The translations under genes were made by a program, and so were the position numbers. A stretch of DNA of 64,000 nt from JAWKWH01 sp963669455 (GTDB taxonomy: Bacteria > Pseudomonadota > Alphaproteobacteria > Rhizobiales > Rhizobiaceae): contig OY770026.1 in the NCBI GenBank assembly GCA_963669455.1, positions 3,534,001-3,598,000 of the forward strand, read 5' to 3'. The notes under the pieces are model-generated. The model worked only from the letters and a program-made list of their open reading frames with translations, did no database searches and had not been told where the DNA came from. Shown here piece after piece: positions 1-7,373 of the stretch (position 1 is its first letter; the number at the start of each line of letters is the position of its first letter).

Positions 1-1170
1 GTCCAAGGCCGTGGACTCGCGTATCAACGTATCGGCTTCTTGGCGAACATTATCAGTGTCGCCCTGTTTCAGTTCGAGATTGAGAAAGGCTTTGGCCAGG
101 GCGCGCAAGGCCGGTCGTGTCGCGAGAGGATCTCGTTCATTTGCCTCTTCCAGCAGTCGGTCCGCCTCTATCAAACGCGATGGGTCGAAACTAAAGACAT
201 CCTGTAACGCGGATGCCGCCATCGCGTTGGCTAATGCCGCTTCGCTGGCTTCTTCGGCACATGCGGCAACTGCCTCCGTGGCTTCAAATGCGAGCGCAGC
301 AGCGGCATCAATCGCACCCAAATCATCGGAAATATCGAAGTCGATTTGGCGAGACCAAAAAATCGAGTTTGAGGGCTCTTTCGCCAATCTGGCAAGCACC
401 ATCATTCGGTCTTTGTTTCGCGTCACATGAACTGTGCATCTCGATCCGGGAGCCTGTACCGAACTCGTCGGCTTACCATCCAGTGTCACGACATTGATCC
501 TGGAATATTGGGTGGCAGTGCGAGCCAATTGCGATGTGATCAACTCAGCAATAAACATGTCCAAACCGATCCCGGATGACCGCGGATCGGCGAACAGAAG
601 CTGCGGCTCGGGCGCCCTGACTTCACCGCTATCGGGCTTTTTCTGATCGAATTCGGTCCGGGTAGCCGAGCTTGTTTGGACAGATGCGATGGCTTGATCT
701 TGCGAGGCATCAAGCATATTTGCCTGGCGTGCTTCGATACGCAGTCTTGACCTTTCAGCTCGCAACCATTCTTCAAAGCCATCAGACTTGATATCGATGC
801 CTTCAAGCAGCTCTCTACCGTGAGCAATTTTTAAAAAGGCTTCCGATCGAGCATCATCCAGATCGATACTGACCTGACTTGAATCCAGCGATACCTCTAT
901 TCGGTCTGTTTTCAAAATCGATGAATATGGGCCCAAATTGCGCCGGATCATAGACAATGCCTGCCTAAGACTGCCTGACGCCTGCTCTGCTCCCCGATCG
1001 CTCCAAAACAAAGCCTCAAGCCACCGGCGAGCCGCCGTTTTTCGAGGCGACATGGCGAGAACTGCAATCAAGGCTCTCGTACGGGTGCCCTGCGGCGTCA
1101 GGGTCTTGCCGTTTGGATCCAGCATTCGAAACACACCGACTGTTTCAATCTTTACAAGTTCTTGAACCAC
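1..1170 (-). CDS. SARP/BTAD-type transcriptional regulator, partial (C-terminus outside window)
   Basis: Reading the minus strand from a GTG at 1170 gives 390 codons without a stop down to base 1, so the 3' end lies outside the window. The N-terminus (MVQELVKIETVGVF, then TRTRALIAVLAMSPRK and FWSDRGAEQASGSLRQAL, about residues 1-75) is the winged-helix DNA-binding domain of SARP/BTAD activators, in which a 'LFWSDR...SLRQAL' segment is typical. The middle (about 190-290) resembles the effector half of regulators fused to TPR-like or cyclase-like regions, and the visible end (EADRLLEEANERDPLATRPALRALAKAF) looks like a TPR helix pair. GGGAAG lies 8 nt before the GTG; an in-frame GTG at 1188 is the alternative. 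It follows the protease and PAP2 genes in the same direction after about 150 nt, so it may regulate them (inference). Confidence 0.75.
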   Translation of the reverse strand, partial: MVQELVKIETVGVFRMLDPNGKTLTPQGTRTRALIAVLAMSPRKTAARRWLEALFWSDRGAEQASGSLRQALSMIRRNLGPYSSILKTDRIEVSLDSSQVSIDLDDARSEAFLKIAHGRELLEGIDIKSDGFEEWLRAERSRLRIEARQANMLDASQDQAIASVQTSSATRTEFDQKKPDSGEVRAPEPQLLFADPRSSGIGLDMFIAELITSQLARTATQYSRINVVTLDGKPTSSVQAPGSRCTVHVTRNKDRMMVLARLAKEPSNSIFWSRQIDFDISDDLGAIDAAAALAFEATEAVAACAEEASEAALANAMAASALQDVFSFDPSRLIEADRLLEEANERDPLATRPALRALAKAFLNLELKQGDTDNVRQEADTLIRESTALD

Positions 1171-1320
1171 TTTTTTCTTCCCGCCCACAAGGAAAGAAAG
1201 AGTATAAGGAAAATCAATCCGCCGGCAAATTAATCAACGAGACCGGAAATTCTCTTCTCCGGAACATCAGTGTTTTGAACACGTTGGCAAAAGGTCAAAT
1301 TCGTTCTGACACAATAAATG

Positions 1321-3495
1321 TTAGCGTCCAGTGCGGCTGACACGTTGATCAAGCGGGCTATCTATCCGTCCGCCGCCGGCATTATCGATGTCGATCCGGC
1401 CAGGAAACCGGCGTGTTGTTCCTTTTTGCGATTCAATCTCGTCCTTGGCCTCGGCTTTCATGGCGATTTGGAAAAGACGCAGCTTCTCGCTTTTGTAGGG
1501 ATTGGGGTCGTCAAGGAGCGTCTCAGCAATTTGCCGTGTCGCCTGTGAAGACGCAAAACTGGTGCCCCGCATTGCGACAACCGATCCATTGGCGGCCCCG
1601 GCCGCCAGTATTCCGAAATGGGCAGGGCCATCATCGGTTGGAAAAACCGCTGTTGGCGCTCCGGAGCGCCCGTCTACTTGAATGGAACCAAGTGCAGTTC
1701 CATCATCCGTTCCGTCCGTCTGTCCGCGTCCGGTTGCCGAATATGGCGCCGGCCTGCCGTCCGATACGCGATAGCCGCCAACGCGGGTTACACCTTGGTG
1801 CGCTGCTGAAGCGTTCATGGTTCCATGGCGCCGCACCGGAGTATTCGCCATTATGTCCAGATTTCTCGGCTTCTGGTAATCGGGCTCAGGATAGCTGTAA
1901 CTTTCCAGTGGCCTGCCAGCATCGTCATAAAGCTGGTATCCTGGATCATCGAAGTAGGAGCGAAGATTGATAGCATTACCGGGAAGAATATGTTGGTCGG
2001 TCTGGACCGACAACACACATTGAACCTGTTCCGTCGATTGGTTTTTAATCTTGATTTTCCAGACGCCTGCCGGCGCCACAGGTTCCTTGCCCTCATTTCG
2101 GGCCGTCGGGGCGACACATATGACAAATCTGAACTTGTGTAACTCAGGCGATGAGCCGTCCATAAGCTGATAGTAGATGTGCGCCTGTTTGCCCAGATGC
2201 TTGAACCAGCCACGCATATCGGGGCCTGGCGGCTCATCATCAGGAGACGTCGGCGGAAAGTTATCAGGGTTACGCCCGGGTGGCACTACGGTAATTTCTA
2301 TGGGTAGCAATCCCCCGAAGTTGTTGTTGCGTGTCCAGACGTCAACAAAATTGGACGAACGATCCTCCGGCGAAATACGCCAGTCAAGCGTGAGAGTCTG
2401 CCCCCCTTTCGGCTCCAAATACGCATTGCATCGGTCAAGATTGTCATTGCCGACAGGCATGGCGAAAAATACAGGCCTCAAATCCAACTCAATTCGTGCG
2501 GTACGGAAATTGTGCAGCGTCTGTGGAAACGCGTCGATCCTGTCTTTGGAACCAGCCTGCTTTCCAAACGCGATATTGATAACCACTGGATAGCCGGGCC
2601 TGCTATTATTACCGGAGGCTTTTTTCCCTGGATTATTCTTTCTCCATATCGCGTCCGCAAGATCTGAAATGCGCTGGATGGCATAGATCATGAAGTTGTC
2701 CAGAAATGTTCCTGACGCGCCAAATGTCGGGCTGCTCGGAATGTTGACAGCAATGACCTTCACCCGTTTTCGGAACCTTTTATCAAGTTTTCTCCGGCTT
2801 TCCGGGTCGCATCCCGCTGCGGCGTCAAGCACATGGGCACCATGCGAAAAGCGCCCGGCAACTTCGCGGTGGCCCAAAACATTGCGCATGTCGAGGACAC
2901 CCGTCTCGGTATTGAACCCTTGTTCATCGAGCCATCCTTCCCGCGAACCATTGCCGTGTTTAAGAAGAAGCTGATCGATGTCCTTTTGATAAAGTTCCCG
3001 ACCAAATGGCAGGTACGGCTGAGACAATCCTTCTTTGCCACCCCATTCGGCAAGCATCTGCCATGCAGCAAGAATCCGCGTTTTGCCATCCGCATCTCTT
3101 AAGCGGTTATGACCGAGCGGGATTCCCGTATCGATCACACCAACGATAATGGTGTCATTGGGAATGGACGGAAGGTCTTTTTCGTCGGGCAGCCAGTTCT
3201 TGGCGCGATCAATATAGTCCTTGAAGCTCCCAAAGTCGTCAGTTCCGTCATTTCGCGAAAAATCCGGAATAGGCAGGAGTTCCGAGTAGTTGCCGCTATC
3301 AAGAGGTTCCGGTTCGTCAAGCAATGGGCTTTGTTGGGCGTTGAGGGTTGACCGGGCGATCTGCCCAACCAATTCACCCGAACTGCGCCCGTTTAACGGG
3401 GCGATAGAAAAGGAACTGCCACTGACATGCTGATCCCAGTCAACATAAGGACCGCTGGGCCCGAATTCATTCCAGTTGCTCCAAGTGAGTGCCAT
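1321..3495 (-). CDS. Subtilisin-like serine protease (S8 family)
   Basis: 724 aa. The catalytic triad is visible: Asp122 in GVIDTGIPLGHN, His218 in GRFSHGAHVLD (family form HGTHVAG) and Ser646 in RGTSFASS. No signal peptide is seen at the chosen start, so it is probably cytoplasmic or exported by another route. Start: ATG at 3495 preceded by AGGAGG; the frame extends upstream only inside the neighbouring gene. The upstream PAP2-like gene stops one base before this ATG, so the two are translationally coupled. The 170-aa spacing between His and Ser regions holds a beta-rich insertion (about 330-530) of unknown role. A proteolytic activation role toward the neighbouring (GGSH)8 protein is only inference. 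Family assignment is firm; substrate unknown. Confidence 0.9.
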   Translation of the reverse strand: MALTWSNWNEFGPSGPYVDWDQHVSGSSFSIAPLNGRSSGELVGQIARSTLNAQQSPLLDEPEPLDSGNYSELLPIPDFSRNDGTDDFGSFKDYIDRAKNWLPDEKDLPSIPNDTIIVGVIDTGIPLGHNRLRDADGKTRILAAWQMLAEWGGKEGLSQPYLPFGRELYQKDIDQLLLKHGNGSREGWLDEQGFNTETGVLDMRNVLGHREVAGRFSHGAHVLDAAAGCDPESRRKLDKRFRKRVKVIAVNIPSSPTFGASGTFLDNFMIYAIQRISDLADAIWRKNNPGKKASGNNSRPGYPVVINIAFGKQAGSKDRIDAFPQTLHNFRTARIELDLRPVFFAMPVGNDNLDRCNAYLEPKGGQTLTLDWRISPEDRSSNFVDVWTRNNNFGGLLPIEITVVPPGRNPDNFPPTSPDDEPPGPDMRGWFKHLGKQAHIYYQLMDGSSPELHKFRFVICVAPTARNEGKEPVAPAGVWKIKIKNQSTEQVQCVLSVQTDQHILPGNAINLRSYFDDPGYQLYDDAGRPLESYSYPEPDYQKPRNLDIMANTPVRRHGTMNASAAHQGVTRVGGYRVSDGRPAPYSATGRGQTDGTDDGTALGSIQVDGRSGAPTAVFPTDDGPAHFGILAAGAANGSVVAMRGTSFASSQATRQIAETLLDDPNPYKSEKLRLFQIAMKAEAKDEIESQKGTTRRFPGRIDIDNAGGGRIDSPLDQRVSRTGR

Positions 3496-3496
3496 C

Positions 3497-4612
3497 TCAC
3501 GCGTCCTCCTTGTACCATTCATTCTTGGCGGATTCCCAGAATGTCTTGAACAATGGCGAAGTATCGGCGACAGGGCCAGCATCAGCTGTGGGCGAGAAGT
3601 TGGACCGTAGCCAGCGTTGGGTAAAATCCTCCTTGGGTGGCAGTTTTGTGCCTGACCCATAGTCGATCGCAACGGTCGGCTCGAGAGTTGCAACACTATG
3701 GATTGCCTCCCCAATCATACAGCCCAGAAATGCGCCTGCCGCTGAATCTACAGGAAAATGAACCCCGGCTATTATCCGGTTCACCGCAATTCTGTGGGCA
3801 ATACGGAAAGCCATAGCCGGTTGCCGCTGGCCAACTCGGCCCCTTATGCCCTGGCGTGCACTCTCGCCTGTCTCTAACCGATGTAAAACCGTCGCCAGAG
3901 CGTAGGCTTCGGTCGCATGACCTGACGGAAAACAGGAATGGTCAGGTGACTGAATAATCGGTTGGACCTGGTGTGCATAGTCAATCGGCCTTGGAGACCA
4001 GCAATAGTGCTTAACCTGCATCTCCAGATGAATGGCCAAAGACTGCACCAACATCAAAAGTTCAGTAGTTCGGCGCCGATGCGAGTAGTTCAGTAAAGAT
4101 GCAGCGCCAAAAAAGGACATGATGTCAGCAGTCTGGATTGTAATCTCCGGAGTTCGATCTGTGCGCAAATCGGAGTAGTTTCTGACCCAAACCATTTGTT
4201 TCTTGAATGCAGCCAAATTTGGCGCCATGATCGAACAGATTGGCTTACCATCGAGTCTGACCTCGGCTTTTTTGGGATTCGCAGCAGTACCGGTTGGCAC
4301 AACCTGCATGCGGCTGGTCAATGTACCGAGCAACACTTCTATGCGGCGTCCCTCAGATAGATAACGCAGACTGTCCAGATCCGTAGGCGTTTGTGGAGTC
4401 CTGATGTTTTCAGGCTTTGCGTCCCAATAGCCGTTGATGGCGTCCTGAGTTGTCGCCAGCGCCTGGGCCAAAAAGGGGGAAGCAATATCTCCACCAGGCC
4501 CACCGTGGCTTCCGCCGTGGCTGCCACCGTGACTGCCGCCGTGGCTCCCACCGTGACTGCCGCCGTGACTGCCTCCATGGCTTCCACCATGACTCCCGCC
4601 TACTGCTCCCAT
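3497..4612 (-). CDS. PAP2 / vanadium-dependent haloperoxidase-like protein with (GGSH)8 N-terminus
   Basis: 371 aa. The acid phosphatase/haloperoxidase signature is complete: K201-x6-R208-P209 (KHYCWSPRP), P229-S230-G231-H232 (CFPSGHATEAY) and N278-R279-x5-H285-x3-D289 (NRIIAGVHFPVD), where the usual Ser before Arg is Asn. Hydrophobic helices are few, so it looks like the soluble vanadium haloperoxidase branch rather than membrane PAP2 phosphatases; vanadate and phosphatase chemistry cannot be told apart from sequence. Residues 5-36 are eight perfect GGSH repeats, followed by a non-conserved segment. Start chosen at ATG 4612 because GGGAGG lies 6 nt upstream; the open frame to 4831 lacks such a site. 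First gene of the PAP2-subtilase-SARP operon. Confidence 0.8.
   Translation of the reverse strand: MGAVGGSHGGSHGGSHGGSHGGSHGGSHGGSHGGSHGGPGGDIASPFLAQALATTQDAINGYWDAKPENIRTPQTPTDLDSLRYLSEGRRIEVLLGTLTSRMQVVPTGTAANPKKAEVRLDGKPICSIMAPNLAAFKKQMVWVRNYSDLRTDRTPEITIQTADIMSFFGAASLLNYSHRRRTTELLMLVQSLAIHLEMQVKHYCWSPRPIDYAHQVQPIIQSPDHSCFPSGHATEAYALATVLHRLETGESARQGIRGRVGQRQPAMAFRIAHRIAVNRIIAGVHFPVDSAAGAFLGCMIGEAIHSVATLEPTVAIDYGSGTKLPPKEDFTQRWLRSNFSPTADAGPVADTSPLFKTFWESAKNEWYKEDA
4505..4600 (-). repeat. 12-bp tandem repeat encoding (GGSH)8
   Basis: Eight tandem 12-bp units in frame encode Gly-Gly-Ser-His. Codons vary at third positions (His CAC or CAT, Gly GGC/GGT/GGA), so the amino-acid repeat is kept while DNA identity has drifted, which argues for selection on the peptide. 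A His every fourth residue could bind metal ions or give a flexible charged linker (inference). Confidence 0.85.
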
Positions 4613-4851
4613 ATCATCCTCCCGATTGAGATTGTTCAATAAAATCTGACTAATACTTTGCCAAAGCCTTTGCGCCGTCAACATATATAGGTGTGCTATT
4701 GACGATGTGTCTTCGCTATTAACGAAACAATTGCGGAATAATATTGAAAACAACCCGATTGAATTAATACAGAGATGGTTCGGGAATTTTGAACAATTGA
4801 GATAAGCGGAATTTCGACCTGTACCTGGCACATTTTGCCGAACACGGGAGA

Positions 4852-5208
4852 ACTCATATCGAAGCCGTTGAGGACGCTATGGCAAAATACGGTAAGCCCG
4901 ACATCTTCAACACGGATCAGGCAAGCCAATTCACATCTGTCGCTTTCATCAAAAAGTTGAAAAACGCCAAGATCAAAATCTCGATGGATGGCAAGGGCGA
5001 GTGGCGCGATAACGTCTTTGTCGAACGCCTGTAGCGCAGCATCAAATGTGAGGGTGTCTATCTGAAGGCTTATGAAAACGTGCCACAGGCCAGAGCCGAA
5101 ATCGGCAAGTACATGACTTTCTACAACACCAAACGAGCCCATTCATCGCTTGACGGACAAACACCCGATCAGGCTTACTTCAACCGCTTGCCGCTAGAAC
5201 ATTTTTGA
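4852..5208 (+). pseudogene. IS3-family transposase OrfB remnant
   Basis: The reading frame from about 4852 encodes the C-terminal rve/DDE region of an IS3-type transposase: EAVEDAMAKYGKPDIFNTDQ, then ISMDGKGEWRDNVFVERL, then a conserved end (FYNTKRAHSSLDGQTPDQAY). It is broken by TAG at 5032-5034, exactly where the family has Trp (ERLW), so a TGG to TAG change is likely. The N-terminal half including the first catalytic Asp is missing. The frame ends at TGA 5206-5208. Dead relic; it lies between the PAP2 operon promoter region and a recombinase relic. Confidence 0.85.
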
Positions 5209-5235
5209 TGAAACCGAAGCATCAAAAACGCTCTA
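5195..5235. repeat. Imperfect palindrome with TAGA(G/A)C ends
   Basis: TAGAACATTTTTGATG and CATCAAAAACGCTCTA are near-perfect inverted arms (14 of 16) around a 9-nt loop. The TAGAGC-like terminus matches the other dispersed palindromes of this window (20515, 41088, 53666, 58633), so it is probably a small member of the same intergenic repeat class. It overlaps the last codons of the IS3 relic. Confidence 0.5.
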
Positions 5236-5238
5236 ACG

Positions 5239-5610
5239 CAATTGTTGGATCGAATTGTTGATACCAACAAACCCCCTGTCATCGCCGCATACGAAAATCG
5301 TATTGGTGAAATTGAACGCCAGAAGGCCAAACTATCTGAAAATCCAACCCGATCTGAGGAACCAATTGGAAGTTTCAAAGAAATTTATCGAACCGCTTTT
5401 TCATCCCTCTCAAACCCTTGGAATCTTTGGGTCTCTGATAAGCTGGAAGACAGGCGGGCTGTACTAAAACTCGTGTTTGCGGAGAGATTACCTTACCATC
5501 GAAATGAGGGTTATCGAACCGCCAAAACCTCCTTACCTTTCAAGGCTTTGGAGGACTTTCACATGGGGAAATCTGAAATGGTCAGGAGAGGACTCGCATA
5601 CGCGAAATAA
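5239..5610 (+). pseudogene. Serine recombinase C-terminal remnant
   Basis: An open frame of about 124 codons without a credible start encodes only the coiled-coil and C-terminal tail of a large serine recombinase: LLDRIVDTNKPPVIAAYENR, then coiled coil, FSSLSNPWNLWVSDKLEDRR, LKLVFAERLPYHRNEGYRTA and KTSLPFKALE. The catalytic resolvase domain is absent. The last codons (MVRRGLAYAK) run into a sequence identical for 14 nt to the 3' end of tRNA-Leu (5583-5596), as happens when a recombinase gene abuts its tRNA attachment site. Not closely related to the intact recombinase at 7374. Confidence 0.75.
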
Positions 5611-5700
5611 CTATTTGATTTCAATCGGATAAGCTGTTTCGATTTTGCGATTGTACCCCTATCCGTACCCCGGGACTTTTTTACTTTGGAGGTTCGAGTA
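5583..5700 (+). other. Attachment-site-like sequence A (tRNA-Leu 3'-end core plus left-end segment)
   Basis: CAGGAGAGGACTCG at 5583-5596 is identical to the tRNA-Leu 3' region at 19198-19211 in the same orientation. About 90 bp further, GGAGGTTCGAGT (5689-5700 region) repeats the T-arm sequence in the other orientation. Between them lie two GTACCC hexamers (5653, 5665). The whole stretch is clearly homologous to 11159-11265. I read it as the decayed left end of an integrated element. Confidence 0.55.
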
Positions 5701-5761
5701 CACAACGAGGACTGTCGCAGAACATAGTGTATCAGCCCAATCTTTCCAGCTGCGAATTTGA

Positions 5762-6784
5762 CTATATTCTAACGTAATACACACTCCGTCCACCACCTTC
5801 CTTTCGGATTAATCCGAGTTCCAATAGCTTGGCGAAGTCTTGCTTTCTCGCGGCTAGGCTGCGGTTGGAAATCGCGCCATACTCACGTTGGGTGATGGTG
5901 CCCTGCTGGTCGAGAAATTGCAGTATTTGTTCATGGTGAGGCTCAAGGCGGATCGGCTTGGCAGGCAGTGATTTCTGGACCCTCTTCAATTCATCCAGGA
6001 TACCTTCTGCGAAATATTCCAACCAGGGTGTGAAATCGATTTGGTCGCGTACTTCATAGTAATCGCCCTGTTCACCCACCATCTGAAAATATCGAGTGAC
6101 TCTGCGGTTATAGTACGCCTCAAACGAAAACAACGACCAGAATTCCAGTCCCGTCATACCGAGGATAGCACTGGCCATGAGACGGGTAGATCGGCCATTC
6201 CCGTCCATGAACGGGTGAACGATTACCGCCTGTTTGTGAAACAACCCGGCCAGCAATACCGGATCAAGATCATTCAAGTTTGTTCGCAGGAAGCTGAAAA
6301 GATCATCGCAAAGCGATGCAACGTCCTTGTGATCGGGTGGCATGAAAACGATATTGTCCGGTCTCCTTGGGTCGCGGATTACTACCGGTCTCTGGCGGAT
6401 GTGACCAATGTCAAAGGAGTTTTCCATGAGATCCTCGACGACCATTCCCTGAATGGTTTCGAACGTCTCAGTGCTGAGTTCAAAAGTGCCAGCTAAAACC
6501 TGTGTCTGTACCCATTCCAAAGCGCGGTTGTAGTTGAGAATCTCTCGTTCGGTGTCACGTACCCGGCCTGGCGCGCTTTTAAGCAGTCGCCTAACGTCTG
6601 TCAGGGCGAGCGGATTACCTTCGATACTGGTTGATGCGAATGTGGAAAGCGCTCTCGCCTCGATGACAAGACTGGTAAATCTCGATTCTGATATCGGGTG
6701 ACTTCGGATTTCCCCGAGAACTTCTCCAATCTCACGGATTGTCCGCAGAAGCTCATTTCTGATTGTATATTTAGGATCCCACAT
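5762..6784 (-). CDS. Fic family protein (predicted AMP-transferase)
   Basis: 340 aa. The Fic core motif is intact, H190-PFMDGNGR198, with the catalytic His and the anion-binding GNGR loop, so it should transfer AMP (or another nucleotide moiety) to a hydroxyl side chain of a target protein. An inhibitory helix motif (S/T)xxxE(G/N) lies N-terminal to it (S51-TSI-E55-G56-N57), which places it among self-inhibited class II Fic proteins, so no separate antitoxin is needed. The C-terminus (about 270-340) is a winged-helix-like domain (TITQREYGAISNRSLAARKQ), suggesting DNA binding or autoregulation. It starts at ATG 6784, directly at a set of TAGCC repeats. Function in the island is unknown. Confidence 0.9.
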   Translation of the reverse strand: MWDPKYTIRNELLRTIREIGEVLGEIRSHPISESRFTSLVIEARALSTFASTSIEGNPLALTDVRRLLKSAPGRVRDTEREILNYNRALEWVQTQVLAGTFELSTETFETIQGMVVEDLMENSFDIGHIRQRPVVIRDPRRPDNIVFMPPDHKDVASLCDDLFSFLRTNLNDLDPVLLAGLFHKQAVIVHPFMDGNGRSTRLMASAILGMTGLEFWSLFSFEAYYNRRVTRYFQMVGEQGDYYEVRDQIDFTPWLEYFAEGILDELKRVQKSLPAKPIRLEPHHEQILQFLDQQGTITQREYGAISNRSLAARKQDFAKLLELGLIRKEGGGRSVYYVRI

Positions 6785-6785
6785 A

Positions 6786-6812
6786 TAGCCAAATAATAGC
6801 CGAATGGTAGCC
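6786..6812. promoter_or_regulatory. Three TAGCC repeats at 11-bp spacing upstream of fic
   Basis: TAGCC occurs at 6786, 6797 and 6808, one helical turn apart, immediately before the fic start codon, followed by an inverted half (TCGGCT near 6824). The arrangement fits a cooperative binding site, perhaps for the winged-helix end of the Fic protein itself (inference). Confidence 0.4.
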
Positions 6813-6916
6813 GATTAGCAAATCGGCTGTAAGGAGTTCCGGGAATCTGAGTGGTAATGTCCGCACGACAAACCGTGCCGAATTGCAGCCCCTAACGTAT
6901 CGACTTTCTGCGGCTT

Positions 6917-7294
6917 TCAGGGCCTCGATATAGATCGAATGGTCATCAGCAGCTCTTCGATGGTCTCTTCAGCCGCTACAAGTTTTGTTGCTACCATCAA
7001 GTCCTCCCGACCCGCCATAGCTAGAAATACACCGAGAACCACATCTGAATGCCGCACTAGGGCAACAAGGTGCGCCCCACTTGGACCGTATTTCCCGCCG
7101 AACCAGTTCTTTACAGTTTTCTCGTTGGCACCAGTCCAGGCCGCCACCGTTTTAATGCCAGCCCTGCTATCTCCCAGCGACTGTTTCAGCGCCATAGATA
7201 TTTCATCGCAGAACGAGCAATAATCCTGCTCTTCTCCAATTCTATTGCGTCCGTTTTCATTCGGAAAGAACTTGCCCTTTTTTGGAAACGACAT
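6917..7294 (-). CDS. Small helix-turn-helix protein, divergent to the recombinase
   Basis: 125 aa. Residues about 45-80 (GIKTVAAWTGANEKTVKNWF, then GKYGPSGAHLVALVRHS) read as a helix-turn-helix with a following helix, as in small phage or plasmid-type regulators. Strong ribosome site AAGGAGGG 4 nt before ATG 7294. It is divergent from the recombinase gene with about 80 nt between the starts, a classic place for a repressor controlling an excision gene. I recognise the fold only loosely and know no named family, so the regulator role is inference from context. Confidence 0.7.
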   Translation of the reverse strand: MSFPKKGKFFPNENGRNRIGEEQDYCSFCDEISMALKQSLGDSRAGIKTVAAWTGANEKTVKNWFGGKYGPSGAHLVALVRHSDVVLGVFLAMAGREDLMVATKLVAAEETIEELLMTIRSISRP

Positions 7295-7373
7295 TCCACC
7301 CTCCTTCGGCTTACATAAATGCGAAGGATTTTTTTCTTCATTTCCCGAGGTTTTGACGAGTTCGCATTGCGCG

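Noticed and set aside
4505..4600. Possible short CRISPR array
   Set aside because: The 12-bp units are contiguous without spacers and encode an exact in-frame GGSH peptide.
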